A model generated the notes under the pieces. The model searched no databases. It was not told the origin of the DNA and was given only the letters and a program-made list of their open reading frames with translations. This document shows positions 16,307 to 24,501 of a stretch of DNA of 64,000 bases, piece after piece. The stretch spans positions 1 through 64,000 of the forward strand of contig NZ_LWHJ01000022.1 of assembly GCF_001652725.1 (NCBI RefSeq), written 5' to 3'. Source of the DNA: Pedobacter psychrophilus. Its GTDB lineage: Bacteria; Bacteroidota; Bacteroidia; Sphingobacteriales; Sphingobacteriaceae. Position 1 is the first letter of the stretch; every line of letters starts with the position of its first letter. A program made the position numbers and the translations under genes.

Positions 16307-17164
16307 TTAATTGGTTACCTCAACCAATTCAATATCAAAATCTAAAATAGAATTTGCTGGAATACTATTTTGTGCCGAAGAACCATAAGCTAACCTTGAA
16401 GGAATAAATAATCTAATTTTTCCTCCAGATTTAATAAATGGTAATCCAATTTGCCAACCCTGAATAACACTACTTAAAGCAATGGTTAAAGGGTTTGCGC
16501 TTGTTGCCTGATCAAATATTGCACCTGTTAACAATCTACCTGTATAAACTGCTTTAATAGTTGAAGTTGATAAAACAGCATTTCCAGTTCCAGGTGTGAT
16601 AATTTGATAATATAAACCACTCGCAGCGTCTTTTGTAGCTGTGATTTTATTTGTGGCTAAAAAATCTTTAATTAAATTATCTTCATAAGCTGGTCTGTCT
16701 GCATCATTAGCAACTGTAATTTTAGTATCTAATATCGCATTTCCTGGAATACTACTTCCAGAACCATCTTTACCAAAAGCTAAATAAGATGGAGTTAAGA
16801 TTCTTAAAACAGCACCCTTATTAACCCTTATCATAGTTTGACGCCATGAGATTGGAGTGATATAACCCACATAATTACCAATAGGTGTATAGATTGAGTT
16901 TTCAAAATTTACGCTTTCATTAATAGAAGTGGTTTTTTGAGAAAAAATTACCGAAGTAGAATATTTAATCTGTTCACCAGTACCAGGACTTAATACTTGA
17001 TAGTAAAAGCCTGATGTATCTTTGCTAAATCCTGTAAGGTTATTATTCTTAATAAAGGCTTGAATCTCTTGATCTTCTATTGTTTTTAAATCCCTAGTCT
17101 CTTTTTCGCAAGAGTTTAGTAAAACTAAAGCCAAAAGCATAATGCCTAAATATTTTTTTATCAT
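16307..17164 (-). CDS. Two-domain FKBP-type peptidyl-prolyl isomerase, lipoprotein
   Basis: Exported lipoprotein of 285 aa with lipobox LNSC, Cys at about residue 19. Two FKBP-like domains follow. The second (about residues 160-283) has the canonical GLYYQIITPGTG, VYTGRLLTGAIFD, VIQGWQIGLP and IPSRLAYG elements of an active prolyl isomerase. The first (about 35-150) keeps GFYYQVLSPGTG and the LAFG strand but lacks the VIxGW core and the tyrosine-glycine loop, so it is probably a degenerate, non-catalytic copy. It likely assists folding of exported proteins in the periplasm or at the outer membrane. It begins 2 bp after the stop of the single-domain paralogue, so the two form an operon. Confidence 0.88.
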   Translation of the reverse strand: MIKKYLGIMLLALVLLNSCEKETRDLKTIEDQEIQAFIKNNNLTGFSKDTSGFYYQVLSPGTGEQIKYSTSVIFSQKTTSINESVNFENSIYTPIGNYVGYITPISWRQTMIRVNKGAVLRILTPSYLAFGKDGSGSSIPGNAILDTKITVANDADRPAYEDNLIKDFLATNKITATKDAASGLYYQIITPGTGNAVLSTSTIKAVYTGRLLTGAIFDQATSANPLTIALSSVIQGWQIGLPFIKSGGKIRLFIPSRLAYGSSAQNSIPANSILDFDIELVEVTN

Positions 17165-17166
17165 TT

Positions 17167-17649
17167 TTATTGAACGTTAATTAATTCTATGTCGAAATCT
17201 AATATAGAGTTTGCCCCTATAGAACCATTAGCAGATGGTCCATAAGCATATCCACTTGGTATTATTAATCTTATTTTACCACCTTTTTGTATTAGAGGAA
17301 CACCAATTTGCCAGCCTGTTATAACGCCTCCTAAAGCTGTTTTAAAATTAGGTTTACCTACAGAACTATCAAAAGTTGCCCCATTTAATAATCTACCAGT
17401 GTAAATAGTTTCGATTTGAGTGTTAATGGTATAAGTAGTGTTACCAGAACCTGGCTGTATAATTTGATAAAACAAACCAGAGGCATCTTTAATTGCTGGG
17501 ATTTTATTATCTGTTATAAATTTCCTGATGATAACAGTGTCTTTTGCTAATTGTGCTTTTGCTTCTGCAAAGGGGTCGGTATTATCTCCTTTGATACAAG
17601 AACCTAAACCTAAAACAGCAATAAATAATATGATAATGTAATTCTTCAT
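17167..17649 (-). CDS. FKBP-type peptidyl-prolyl isomerase, lipoprotein
   Basis: Single-domain FKBP lipoprotein of 160 aa. The lipobox LGSC follows a short hydrophobic signal. The catalytic domain shows GLFYQIIQPGSG, IYTGRLLNGATFD, VITGWQIGVPLIQKGG and IPSGYAYG, so the Trp and aromatic pocket residues are present. It resembles the second domain of the downstream protein, which points to a local duplication. The ATG at 17649 is preferred over a TTG six codons upstream because it leads straight into a signal peptide and lies 15 bp from a TAAATTTG promoter element. It is likely periplasmic. Confidence 0.88.
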   Translation of the reverse strand: MKNYIIILFIAVLGLGSCIKGDNTDPFAEAKAQLAKDTVIIRKFITDNKIPAIKDASGLFYQIIQPGSGNTTYTINTQIETIYTGRLLNGATFDSSVGKPNFKTALGGVITGWQIGVPLIQKGGKIRLIIPSGYAYGPSANGSIGANSILDFDIELINVQ

Positions 17650-17664
17650 TTTTTTAATAATTTG

Positions 17665-17672
17665 CAAATTTA
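17665..17672 (-). promoter_or_regulatory. Candidate -7 element for the FKBP operon
   Basis: On the minus strand this reads TAAATTTG, a full match to TAnnTTTG, 15 bp before the ATG at 17649. Confidence 0.5.
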
Positions 17673-17835
17673 TCTTTCTTTTTAGTAAAACCTAAACATT
17701 AACGTTTTTTAACGAAAAAGTATAAGTTTTATGTTAAAGGTTACGATGATTTACATTAAAGCGATACGCTTTTTGATAAATTACATATTGATGTTACAAT
17801 GCAGAGTATTAAAATTCAGTTGAGCTAAATCCCTT

Positions 17836-18531
17836 TTATTGCAGACTTTTAATTTGTTTTACTAAATCGTTTACCCAAAGCTGGTACATTTTTGCAGATG
17901 GATGTAAACCATCATCAGCGATAAGAGAATTATCAGTTTTTGCAAGTCGAGAGATTGGTGTAATATCTAAATAATTAGCATTAAAGCTTTTGGTAATTTC
18001 TTGTGCAATTTGATTGTATTGATCTATTTCGTTTCCAATTTTTTCGCTATCGCTGTTTTGTGCAAATGGCGTAACTCCATAATCAGGTATGGAAACCACA
18101 AAAACCTTTTGAGGATTATTTTCTGCTTTATTAATTGCAATCTCTATTAATTGCTTAAATTCTAATCTATATTCTTCAATATCGTAACCTCTATATTGAT
18201 TATTTACACCAATTAAAAGCGTCACAAAATCATATTTATTCTTTAATTCTGTTGATTTAATTGCAGAAATCAATTCGTCGGTTGTCCAACCTGTTTTAGC
18301 TACAATTTTAGGTTGTTCAATTAAAGTGCTATCATTTTTTAATGAAGCAGCTAATTGATTAGGAAAATTTTTATCCAAATCTACTGATTCGCCAATGGTA
18401 TATGAATCGCCTAAAGCTAAATATGTGTAGGTTTTCAAGTTTTTATTTTCAGCGTAATCTATTTGGTTCGATTTTACTTTACAAGCATTTATTACAGTAA
18501 AAAGGGCAATTGCAAAAATGGTAAATTTCAT
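17836..18531 (-). CDS. SGNH/GDSL hydrolase family lipoprotein
   Basis: Exported esterase/lipase-like protein of 231 aa with a probable lipobox (INAC, Cys17). SGNH blocks are clear: LALGDSYTIG with nucleophile Ser43, the Gly/Asn block as LLIGVNNQYRG, and the catalytic Asp-His pair in DGLHPSAKMY near the C-terminus. It most resembles the acyl-thioesterase/lysophospholipase or carbohydrate-esterase-like members; the substrate cannot be predicted. It lies 6 bp after lipB on the same strand, so it is probably the last gene of a PPTase-lipB-SGNH operon. Confidence 0.85.
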   Translation of the reverse strand: MKFTIFAIALFTVINACKVKSNQIDYAENKNLKTYTYLALGDSYTIGESVDLDKNFPNQLAASLKNDSTLIEQPKIVAKTGWTTDELISAIKSTELKNKYDFVTLLIGVNNQYRGYDIEEYRLEFKQLIEIAINKAENNPQKVFVVSIPDYGVTPFAQNSDSEKIGNEIDQYNQIAQEITKSFNANYLDITPISRLAKTDNSLIADDGLHPSAKMYQLWVNDLVKQIKSLQ

Positions 18532-18537
18532 GTTCTT

Positions 18538-19248
18538 TTATTTGGTGATATTCATACCAAAAAGAACGGAAATATGGTTTTTTAAGTTTTCTTTAACTTC
18601 CTCTATATTCACTATTTTGCCCAATTCTCTCTGCAAGGAAGTGACATCTTTATCATCAATACCACAAGGCACAATATTTTTAAAATAATCTAAATCTGTG
18701 TTTACATTAAATGCAAAACCATGCATAGTAACCCAACGACTACATCTTACACCCATTGCACAAATTTTACGAGCTTTTTCGTTATCAGCATCTATCCAAA
18801 CGCCGGTATAACCTGCATATCTTCCGGCTTCAATCCCATAATCTTTTAAAGTCAAGATAACGGCTTCTTCTAATGTGCGCAGATACAGATGGATATCAGT
18901 AAAAAAATGGTCTAAATCTAAGATGGGATAACCAACAATTTGCCCAGGACCATGATAGGTAATATCACCACCTCGGTTTATTTTATAATAAGTAGCATCT
19001 TTATCTTTTAATTGATGATCGTTTAATAACAGATTTTCTGGTTTGCCGCTTTTCCCTGAAGTATAAACGTGAGGATGCTCCACAAAAATCAGAAAGTTTT
19101 CAGTTTGGATTTGGTTTTCTGGCTCATTACGGTTTTTGGTTTTAATGGCTACTGTTGATGAAAAAATCTCCTCCTGCTTATCCCAAGCTTGTTGATAATC
19201 CACCAAACCCCAATCCTGATATTTAACTGTTGTGTTTTTCATCTTCAT
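18538..19248 (-). CDS. lipB: Octanoyltransferase LipB
   Basis: Transfers octanoate from octanoyl-ACP to the lipoyl domains of 2-oxoacid dehydrogenases and related proteins, the first step of lipoate synthesis. The family signature GGDITYHGPGQIVGYPI is present, as are the catalytic Lys in the RKICAMGV segment and the Cys in VPCGI. Residues around TMHGFAFN complete the acyl pocket. At 236 aa it is of normal length. The ATG at 19248 overlaps the upstream phosphopantetheinyl transferase stop (ATGA), which supports this start and translational coupling. lipA is not in the window. Confidence 0.94.
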   Translation of the reverse strand: MKMKNTTVKYQDWGLVDYQQAWDKQEEIFSSTVAIKTKNRNEPENQIQTENFLIFVEHPHVYTSGKSGKPENLLLNDHQLKDKDATYYKINRGGDITYHGPGQIVGYPILDLDHFFTDIHLYLRTLEEAVILTLKDYGIEAGRYAGYTGVWIDADNEKARKICAMGVRCSRWVTMHGFAFNVNTDLDYFKNIVPCGIDDKDVTSLQRELGKIVNIEEVKENLKNHISVLFGMNITK

Positions 19249-19883
19249 TTACAAACATAACCCAACATATAATTATCTACTTTCTTATAATTAACGGTAT
19301 AAGTATCTATAGAATTATCTTTTTCAATAGTTGCGCTCAAATCGCCGTAAGGCAAATAATTAAAAGGTTTTATATGGATATGATCTTTAAAAGAAGTTTC
19401 TTTTTTACCGTTTAATTTATATAATGCTTCTTTTGCACACCAATAAATGTATAATTTTTCAATTCTATCTTTATTATCAATAGCGTCGAGTTCTTTTAAA
19501 TTCAAAAACTTGTTTTGTACCCGTTCAATTTTATTTTTGATAATTTCTATATCTATACCTACCTTTTTTGTTTTGCTAATCATTACAGCAGCATAATCAT
19601 AAGAATGGCTTAAAGAGATGTGATAAGGATGGTTTATTAGTATAGGCTTGCCATTTTCATCCGCCCTGCAATCTATATATTCGTTGGTGTTTAGCATTTT
19701 TCTTAACAAAACCCTGGTTGCCAACCAATGCAAATTTCTTTTTCCTTTACTTAAAGAATTTAAATGTGATAATTCATGTGTTTTAAGTTGTAATCTTGAT
19801 TCTAAATCAATACTAGATTCTGTAATTTGCCACAGACCTATTGAAGTGTCCTGATCAATATTATCATGAAACGAAACGGGCAT
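19245..19883 (-). CDS. 4'-phosphopantetheinyl transferase superfamily protein
   Basis: Sfp-type enzyme of 212 aa that attaches the phosphopantetheine arm of CoA to carrier proteins. Magnesium and CoA binding motifs are visible: KKVGIDIEII and WCAKEALYKLNGK, plus the central HISLSHSYDYAAVMIS strand. The short monomeric form is typical of Bacteroidota, where it may also serve acyl carrier protein. The stop overlaps the lipB start by 4 bp. The pair makes biochemical sense because LipB uses acyl-ACP. A TAATTTTG promoter element lies 22 bp upstream of the ATG. Confidence 0.9.
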   Translation of the reverse strand: MPVSFHDNIDQDTSIGLWQITESSIDLESRLQLKTHELSHLNSLSKGKRNLHWLATRVLLRKMLNTNEYIDCRADENGKPILINHPYHISLSHSYDYAAVMISKTKKVGIDIEIIKNKIERVQNKFLNLKELDAIDNKDRIEKLYIYWCAKEALYKLNGKKETSFKDHIHIKPFNYLPYGDLSATIEKDNSIDTYTVNYKKVDNYMLGYVCK

Positions 19884-19905
19884 TTTTAAATATATAAATT
19901 CTCTG

Positions 19906-19913
19906 CAAAATTA
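19906..19913 (-). promoter_or_regulatory. Candidate -7 element for the PPTase-lipB operon
   Basis: Minus-strand TAATTTTG matches TAnnTTTG and ends 22 bp before the PPTase ATG at 19883. Confidence 0.5.
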
Positions 19914-19955
19914 TTTTAAATAAATCATAATTTAGACAAAACCAAAAATTTAACA

Positions 19956-20492
19956 ATGATATTATCAGATCAACTCATTTTAAAGGAAATAGATGCAGGA
20001 ACAATTGTAATAGAACCATTTAAAAGAGAATGTCTAGGAACAAATTCTTATGATGTGCACCTAGGAAAGCATTTAGCCTGTTATAAAAGCAGGGAACTAG
20101 ATGCGAAAAAACATAATGAAATTGATCATTTTGAAATACCAAAAGATGGATTTGTGCTGCAGCCCAACACTTTATATTTAGGCGTAACGTTAGAATATAC
20201 CGAAACGCATAAACATGTTCCCTTTTTAGAAGGAAAATCTAGTACTGGGCGTTTGGGTATTGATATACATGCAACAGCTGGCAAAGGTGATGTTGGCTTT
20301 TGTAACACCTGGACATTAGAGATTTCTGCTACACAACCAGTTAAAATTTATGCGGGGATGCCAATTGGACAATTGATTTATTTTGTTGTAGAGGGCGATG
20401 TAGAAACTATGTACAACACCAAATCAGATGCAAAATATAATAACAAAACCACAAAACCTGTAGAAAGTATGATGTGGAAAAATCAATTTTAA
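19956..20492 (+). CDS. dcd: dCTP deaminase
   Basis: Converts dCTP to dUTP for thymidylate synthesis; 178 aa, normal length. The motif GKSSTGRLGIDIHATAG contains the conserved Ser and Arg residues of the trimeric dUTPase-like fold, and the catalytic Glu lies in NTWTLEIS. The N-terminal MILSDQLI and the SYDVHLG segment are typical. The loop after HATAG reads KGDVGF instead of the usual FIDPGF-like form, so some divergence around the nucleobase pocket is possible. It is monocistronic and ends at a hairpin immediately after the stop. Confidence 0.92.
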   Translation: MILSDQLILKEIDAGTIVIEPFKRECLGTNSYDVHLGKHLACYKSRELDAKKHNEIDHFEIPKDGFVLQPNTLYLGVTLEYTETHKHVPFLEGKSSTGRLGIDIHATAGKGDVGFCNTWTLEISATQPVKIYAGMPIGQLIYFVVEGDVETMYNTKSDAKYNNKTTKPVESMMWKNQF

Positions 20493-20495
20493 AAA

Positions 20496-20528
20496 AATAA
20501 ACCTCAAACTTTTTGGGGGTTTATTTTT
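20496..20528 (+). terminator. Terminator after dcd
   Basis: AATAAACC (20496-20503) pairs with GGTTTATT (20518-20525) around a short loop and runs into TTTTT. It follows the dcd stop by 3 bp. Confidence 0.75.
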
Positions 20529-20570
20529 TATGATATTAATCCTTTTTAACGTTTGTCTATCTAAGAATTT

Positions 20571-23267
20571 ATGAAAAACAGAAAAATAATATTTTCAACT
20601 TTAGCTATTGCTTTTATTGGTTTTGTTGGCTTTATAGCCGATGATGATTTACTTAAAAAAGCGCTAGAAAGTTTTCAAAAATACCAAGAAACAAACATCC
20701 AGGAAAAGGTTTATATCCATACAGATAAACCATATTATGCCATAGGCGATGAAATTTGGTTTAAAGCTTACGTGGTTGATGCCCAAACATTAACACCAAC
20801 TTCTCAAAGTAATATTTTATATGTTGATTTGATTAACGGACGTGATTCTGTTAAGAAAACGCTTAGAATCCCGTTGGTTGCAGGTTTTGGTAACGGTAAT
20901 TTCGAATTAAAAGATTCATTGCAAGAAGGTAATTATAGAATAAGAGCCTATACCAATTGGATGAGAAACTTTGGAGATACTTTTTATTTTGATAGAACTG
21001 TTAAAATTGGGAATGCCTGGACAAACCAATTGATTACTAAAACAGATTATACTTATACCAAAGAAGGAAATAACGAAAAAGTAGCTGCAAAAATAAATTT
21101 TAGTAATATAGATGGTTTCCCTTATGCCAATAAAGAAGTAAGCTACCAAGTAGAGATTGATTTCAGGAATATTGCAAAAGGTAAGGCGATTACTGATGCA
21201 GATGGAAACATTAATATTCAATTTACCAATGATAAACCTTTTTTAGCGAAAGATGGCAGGATTTCCACCTCGTTAAAAATCGCCGAAAATACGATAGTAA
21301 ATAAATACATTCCGATAATTAGTACCAGTAACCAAGTTGATGTTCAGTTTTTTCCTGAAGGGGGAGACATGATAAATAATGTGAGGGGAAGAGTTGCTTT
21401 TAAAGCTTTAGGTGCCGATGGTTTGGGACAAAAAATATCAGGATATATTGCTGATAGTAATGGAGAAAAATTAGCAAATTTTGAAAGTAGGAATGTTGGG
21501 ATGGGTTATTTTAGTATAACACCTATAGAAGGCAAAACCTATTATGCTATGGTCAAATTTGAAGATGGTTCAGAAAAAAAAATCAATTTACCATTAAACA
21601 AAGCAGAAGGAATTTCTTTGGGTTTGGTAAATAACATAGCAGATAGTTTAATAGTTAAAGTAGCGGCTAACCAAAATTTTGCTTCAAAAAATCAAGGTAA
21701 AAGCTTTACTGTTATTGCACAAAATTCTGGTAAGGTTATTTATACAGCCAAAACAAACCTTAATGGAGTAGCATTTGCGGCAAAATTAGCAAAAGATAGA
21801 TTTCCGTCTGGGATTACCCAGTTTACATTGTTTGATGAAAATATGCTCCCTATTTCAGAGAGATTATCATTTATGCTACCTAAAAATGTTTTGTCGTTAA
21901 CAGTTAAGCCAGATAAAGAAACCTATACGAAAAGAGAAAAAACCAATTTGAATATTAAAGCTTTAGACCCATATGGTAAACCAATTATTGGCTCTTTTTC
22001 TATGGCCATAACTGACGAATCAAAAGTGCCAGTAACAGAAGACGAAGAACACACTATTTTCACCGATTTATTGCTGACATCAGATATTAAAGGATATGTA
22101 GAAAATCCAAATTATTATTTTCATGATGTAACCGAACAAAAAATAATTGATTTAGATATTTTAATGATGACGCAAGGTTGGAGGCGTTTCAACTGGACAA
22201 ATATCATCAATAATGTTAGCCCATCTTTATCATTTAAGCCAGAAAAAACGCTGTTTGTTAGTGGGAAAGTAACTCAAGGTAAAAAACCGGTAGTTGGTGG
22301 TACTGTAACTTTATTCTCATCATCAGGAACTTCATTTTTGATACAACAGAAAACCGATGCTAATGGAGAATTCAAAATAGACAGTCTTTATTTTCCTGAC
22401 AGTACAAAATTTGTAATTCAGGCTAGAAATGAAAAAGGGAAGAAAGGCGTTGATATTGAGCTTTATAATAATGCCCCACAAATTGTTACTAAAAACGCAA
22501 ACCTTCCAGATTTAACCATAAACATTAACGGTTCAATGGAGGCTTATCTTAAAAACAGTAAAAACCAATACGAAGAATGGTTAAAGAATGGAATTGTGAA
22601 TAGATCAATTTTATTGGGTGAAGTAAAAGTAGTAGATACAAAACCATTGGTAGAAAAATCTGATAATTTAAACGGGGCAGGGAATGCAGATCGGGTTTTA
22701 ACAGAGAGAGATTTTCAAAATGCTTTTTCTGTAGAACAAGCATTGCAGGGAAGGGTAGCTGGTTTGCAAATTATTAATGGAATTGCTTATATAAGAAACC
22801 AACCAGCTCAAATCATTTTAGATGGCATATACGTAGAACCAGATTTTTTAAACACGATTGTTGTACAAGATATAAAAACTATAGAAATACTTAAAAGTAT
22901 TGGCTACACAGCAATTTATGGAAGCAGAGGCGGTGGCGGAGTAATCATTATTACCACAAAAAGAGGCGAACCAGGTTATGTAAGCAATACCTACGCACCT
23001 GGAATAGTAACTTATTCGCCAATTGGCATCTTTCAACCAAAGCAATTTTATTCTCCAAACTACGCAGATCCTAAAATAAATGCTGCTGTCGCTGATTTAA
23101 GAACGACTATTTATTGGAATCCAAGAGTAATAACAGATTCAACCGGAACGGCAAATGTTAATTTCTATAATGCGGATGGTACAGGGAATTATAAAATAAT
23201 TTTAGAAGGGATGGATTTAAATGGACATATTGGTAGGAATGTAAGCCGTTATAAAGTAAATCCATAA
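20571..23267 (+). CDS. MG2-like surface protein with C-terminal TonB plug domain
   Basis: Large exported protein of 898 aa with an N-terminal signal segment. The N-terminal half is macroglobulin-like, with EKVYIHTDKPYYAIGDEIWFKAYVVD near residues 45-70 marking an MG2-type beta-sandwich; further Ig-like repeats follow, including a CarboxypepD-regulatory-like segment near 560-640. At about residues 690-790 there is a TonB-receptor plug signature (ALQGRVAGLQI, IILDGIY, IEILKSIGYTAIYGSRGGGGVIIITTK). No beta-barrel follows: the protein ends about 100 residues later. It may present a plug domain at the outer membrane or interact with TonB-linked receptors. The ligand is unknown. Confidence 0.8.
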   Translation: MKNRKIIFSTLAIAFIGFVGFIADDDLLKKALESFQKYQETNIQEKVYIHTDKPYYAIGDEIWFKAYVVDAQTLTPTSQSNILYVDLINGRDSVKKTLRIPLVAGFGNGNFELKDSLQEGNYRIRAYTNWMRNFGDTFYFDRTVKIGNAWTNQLITKTDYTYTKEGNNEKVAAKINFSNIDGFPYANKEVSYQVEIDFRNIAKGKAITDADGNINIQFTNDKPFLAKDGRISTSLKIAENTIVNKYIPIISTSNQVDVQFFPEGGDMINNVRGRVAFKALGADGLGQKISGYIADSNGEKLANFESRNVGMGYFSITPIEGKTYYAMVKFEDGSEKKINLPLNKAEGISLGLVNNIADSLIVKVAANQNFASKNQGKSFTVIAQNSGKVIYTAKTNLNGVAFAAKLAKDRFPSGITQFTLFDENMLPISERLSFMLPKNVLSLTVKPDKETYTKREKTNLNIKALDPYGKPIIGSFSMAITDESKVPVTEDEEHTIFTDLLLTSDIKGYVENPNYYFHDVTEQKIIDLDILMMTQGWRRFNWTNIINNVSPSLSFKPEKTLFVSGKVTQGKKPVVGGTVTLFSSSGTSFLIQQKTDANGEFKIDSLYFPDSTKFVIQARNEKGKKGVDIELYNNAPQIVTKNANLPDLTININGSMEAYLKNSKNQYEEWLKNGIVNRSILLGEVKVVDTKPLVEKSDNLNGAGNADRVLTERDFQNAFSVEQALQGRVAGLQIINGIAYIRNQPAQIILDGIYVEPDFLNTIVVQDIKTIEILKSIGYTAIYGSRGGGGVIIITTKRGEPGYVSNTYAPGIVTYSPIGIFQPKQFYSPNYADPKINAAVADLRTTIYWNPRVITDSTGTANVNFYNADGTGNYKIILEGMDLNGHIGRNVSRYKVNP

Positions 23268-23276
23268 TATATCTTA

Positions 23277-24041
23277 ATGAATACGCTACAAATAACCACT
23301 CAAGATCGTGTTGCTATTATTGCTTTAAATAATGGTAGTTCTAATACTATTAATGCAGAAATGCTCTCCGAATTAAAAAAAATTATAAAGAGTATTGAAA
23401 GCGATGATAATATAAAAGGTGTTATTTTAACAGGCAAAAAAGGTTTTTTTAGTGCTGGGTTAGATTTAATTGAACTTTACGATTATGATGAAAATCAAAT
23501 CAAGCAATTTTGGATAGACTTTCTTGATCTAGTTGCAATACTTACCAAATTTAAAAAACCAATGGTAGCTGCAATAAGTGGGCATAGCCCTGCTGGTGGC
23601 TGTGTGTTAAGCATTTGCTGCGATTATAGGGTAATGGCAGAGGGAAAATATATTATAGGTTTAAACGAGGTGCCTGTTGGTATCATAGTACCAGATAGTA
23701 TTTTTGAACTGTATGCTTTTTGGATTGGTAAAGCCAATGCTTATCGCAATTTATTAGAAGGAAAACTAATGGGTTTTGAAGAAGCTAGAAATATTGGTTT
23801 AATAGATGAAAGCGCTCCAATAGAATCTTTAATGACTATTGCTCAAAAGAAAATGAACACTTACATTCAGTTTGATGCTACTACGTGGCAAGAAAGCAAA
23901 ATGAATATGAGAAGGGATTTAATCGCTAAAGTTTCTCAAGACCAAACTGCTACGCTAGAAAAAATGCTTAATCAATGGTGGTCGCCAAGTACAAGATCAA
24001 TTTTAAAAACAATCATAGGAAATTTACAAGCTAAGAAATAA
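23277..24041 (+). CDS. Enoyl-CoA hydratase/isomerase family protein
   Basis: Crotonase-fold protein of 254 aa that stabilises acyl-CoA enolates. The two oxyanion-hole segments are visible: GFFSAGLDLIEL (first) and SGHSPAGGCVLSICCDYR (second). Usual acid/base glutamates are not evident at both standard positions, so isomerase rather than hydratase activity is possible, and the reaction is uncertain. It begins 9 bp after the MG2/TonB-plug gene and may be cotranscribed, although the functions look unrelated. Its last codons form the left arm of a terminator hairpin. Confidence 0.82.
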   Translation: MNTLQITTQDRVAIIALNNGSSNTINAEMLSELKKIIKSIESDDNIKGVILTGKKGFFSAGLDLIELYDYDENQIKQFWIDFLDLVAILTKFKKPMVAAISGHSPAGGCVLSICCDYRVMAEGKYIIGLNEVPVGIIVPDSIFELYAFWIGKANAYRNLLEGKLMGFEEARNIGLIDESAPIESLMTIAQKKMNTYIQFDATTWQESKMNMRRDLIAKVSQDQTATLEKMLNQWWSPSTRSILKTIIGNLQAKK

Positions 24042-24058
24042 ATTTAGCTTGTAAATTT
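24020..24058. terminator. Bidirectional terminator overlapping the crotonase stop codon
   Basis: A perfect 15-bp stem (24020-24034 with 24044-24058) encloses a 9-base loop that includes part of the stop codon. The last codons of the crotonase gene form the left arm. The convergent cytochrome c gene ends at 24064. Confidence 0.8.
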
Positions 24059-24063
24059 TAAAT

Positions 24064-24477
24064 CTATTTCTTAGCCCTAACCGCCTTTACTTCTGCTGCA
24101 GAAACAGCGCTTGCTTTATTCCCAAAGCTATTGCGTACATAAGTTAAAACATCTGAAATCTGTTGGTCTGATAAATGGCTAACAGCAGGCATTGGGTTGG
24201 TATATTTATCCCCATCTATCACAATAGGTTTATTTAATCCTTTTAATAAAATATTTATCAATTGAGTTTTATCTCCTAAAACATAAGTTGTTTCAATTAA
24301 AGGAGGATTCATATTCATTACTCCGCCGCCATCTGCTTGATGGCAAGGCAAGCAATATTGCGTATATACCGCTTTACCTTTTAATAAAGAAGGGGAAGAA
24401 GGACTGCCTTTTTTAAATTGAGCATTAGTACTGCCAACATATAATAAAAATCCCAGGATAAAAATTAATTTCTTCAT
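24064..24477 (-). CDS. Class I c-type cytochrome
   Basis: Small periplasmic electron carrier of 137 aa. A signal peptide ends near STNAQ, followed by the heme-binding CLPCH (Cys42, Cys45, His46) and a probable axial Met96 in NPMPAVSHL. The fold is that of the cytochrome c that often accompanies sugar or alcohol dehydrogenases. It starts 24 bp after the PQQ-type dehydrogenase, so the two form an operon in which the cytochrome probably accepts the electrons. A Lys/Ala-rich tail ends the protein. Confidence 0.9.
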   Translation of the reverse strand: MKKLIFILGFLLYVGSTNAQFKKGSPSSPSLLKGKAVYTQYCLPCHQADGGGVMNMNPPLIETTYVLGDKTQLINILLKGLNKPIVIDGDKYTNPMPAVSHLSDQQISDVLTYVRNSFGNKASAVSAAEVKAVRAKK

Positions 24478-24501
24478 TTATTTTAATTAATGAGTTCAGT
24501 T

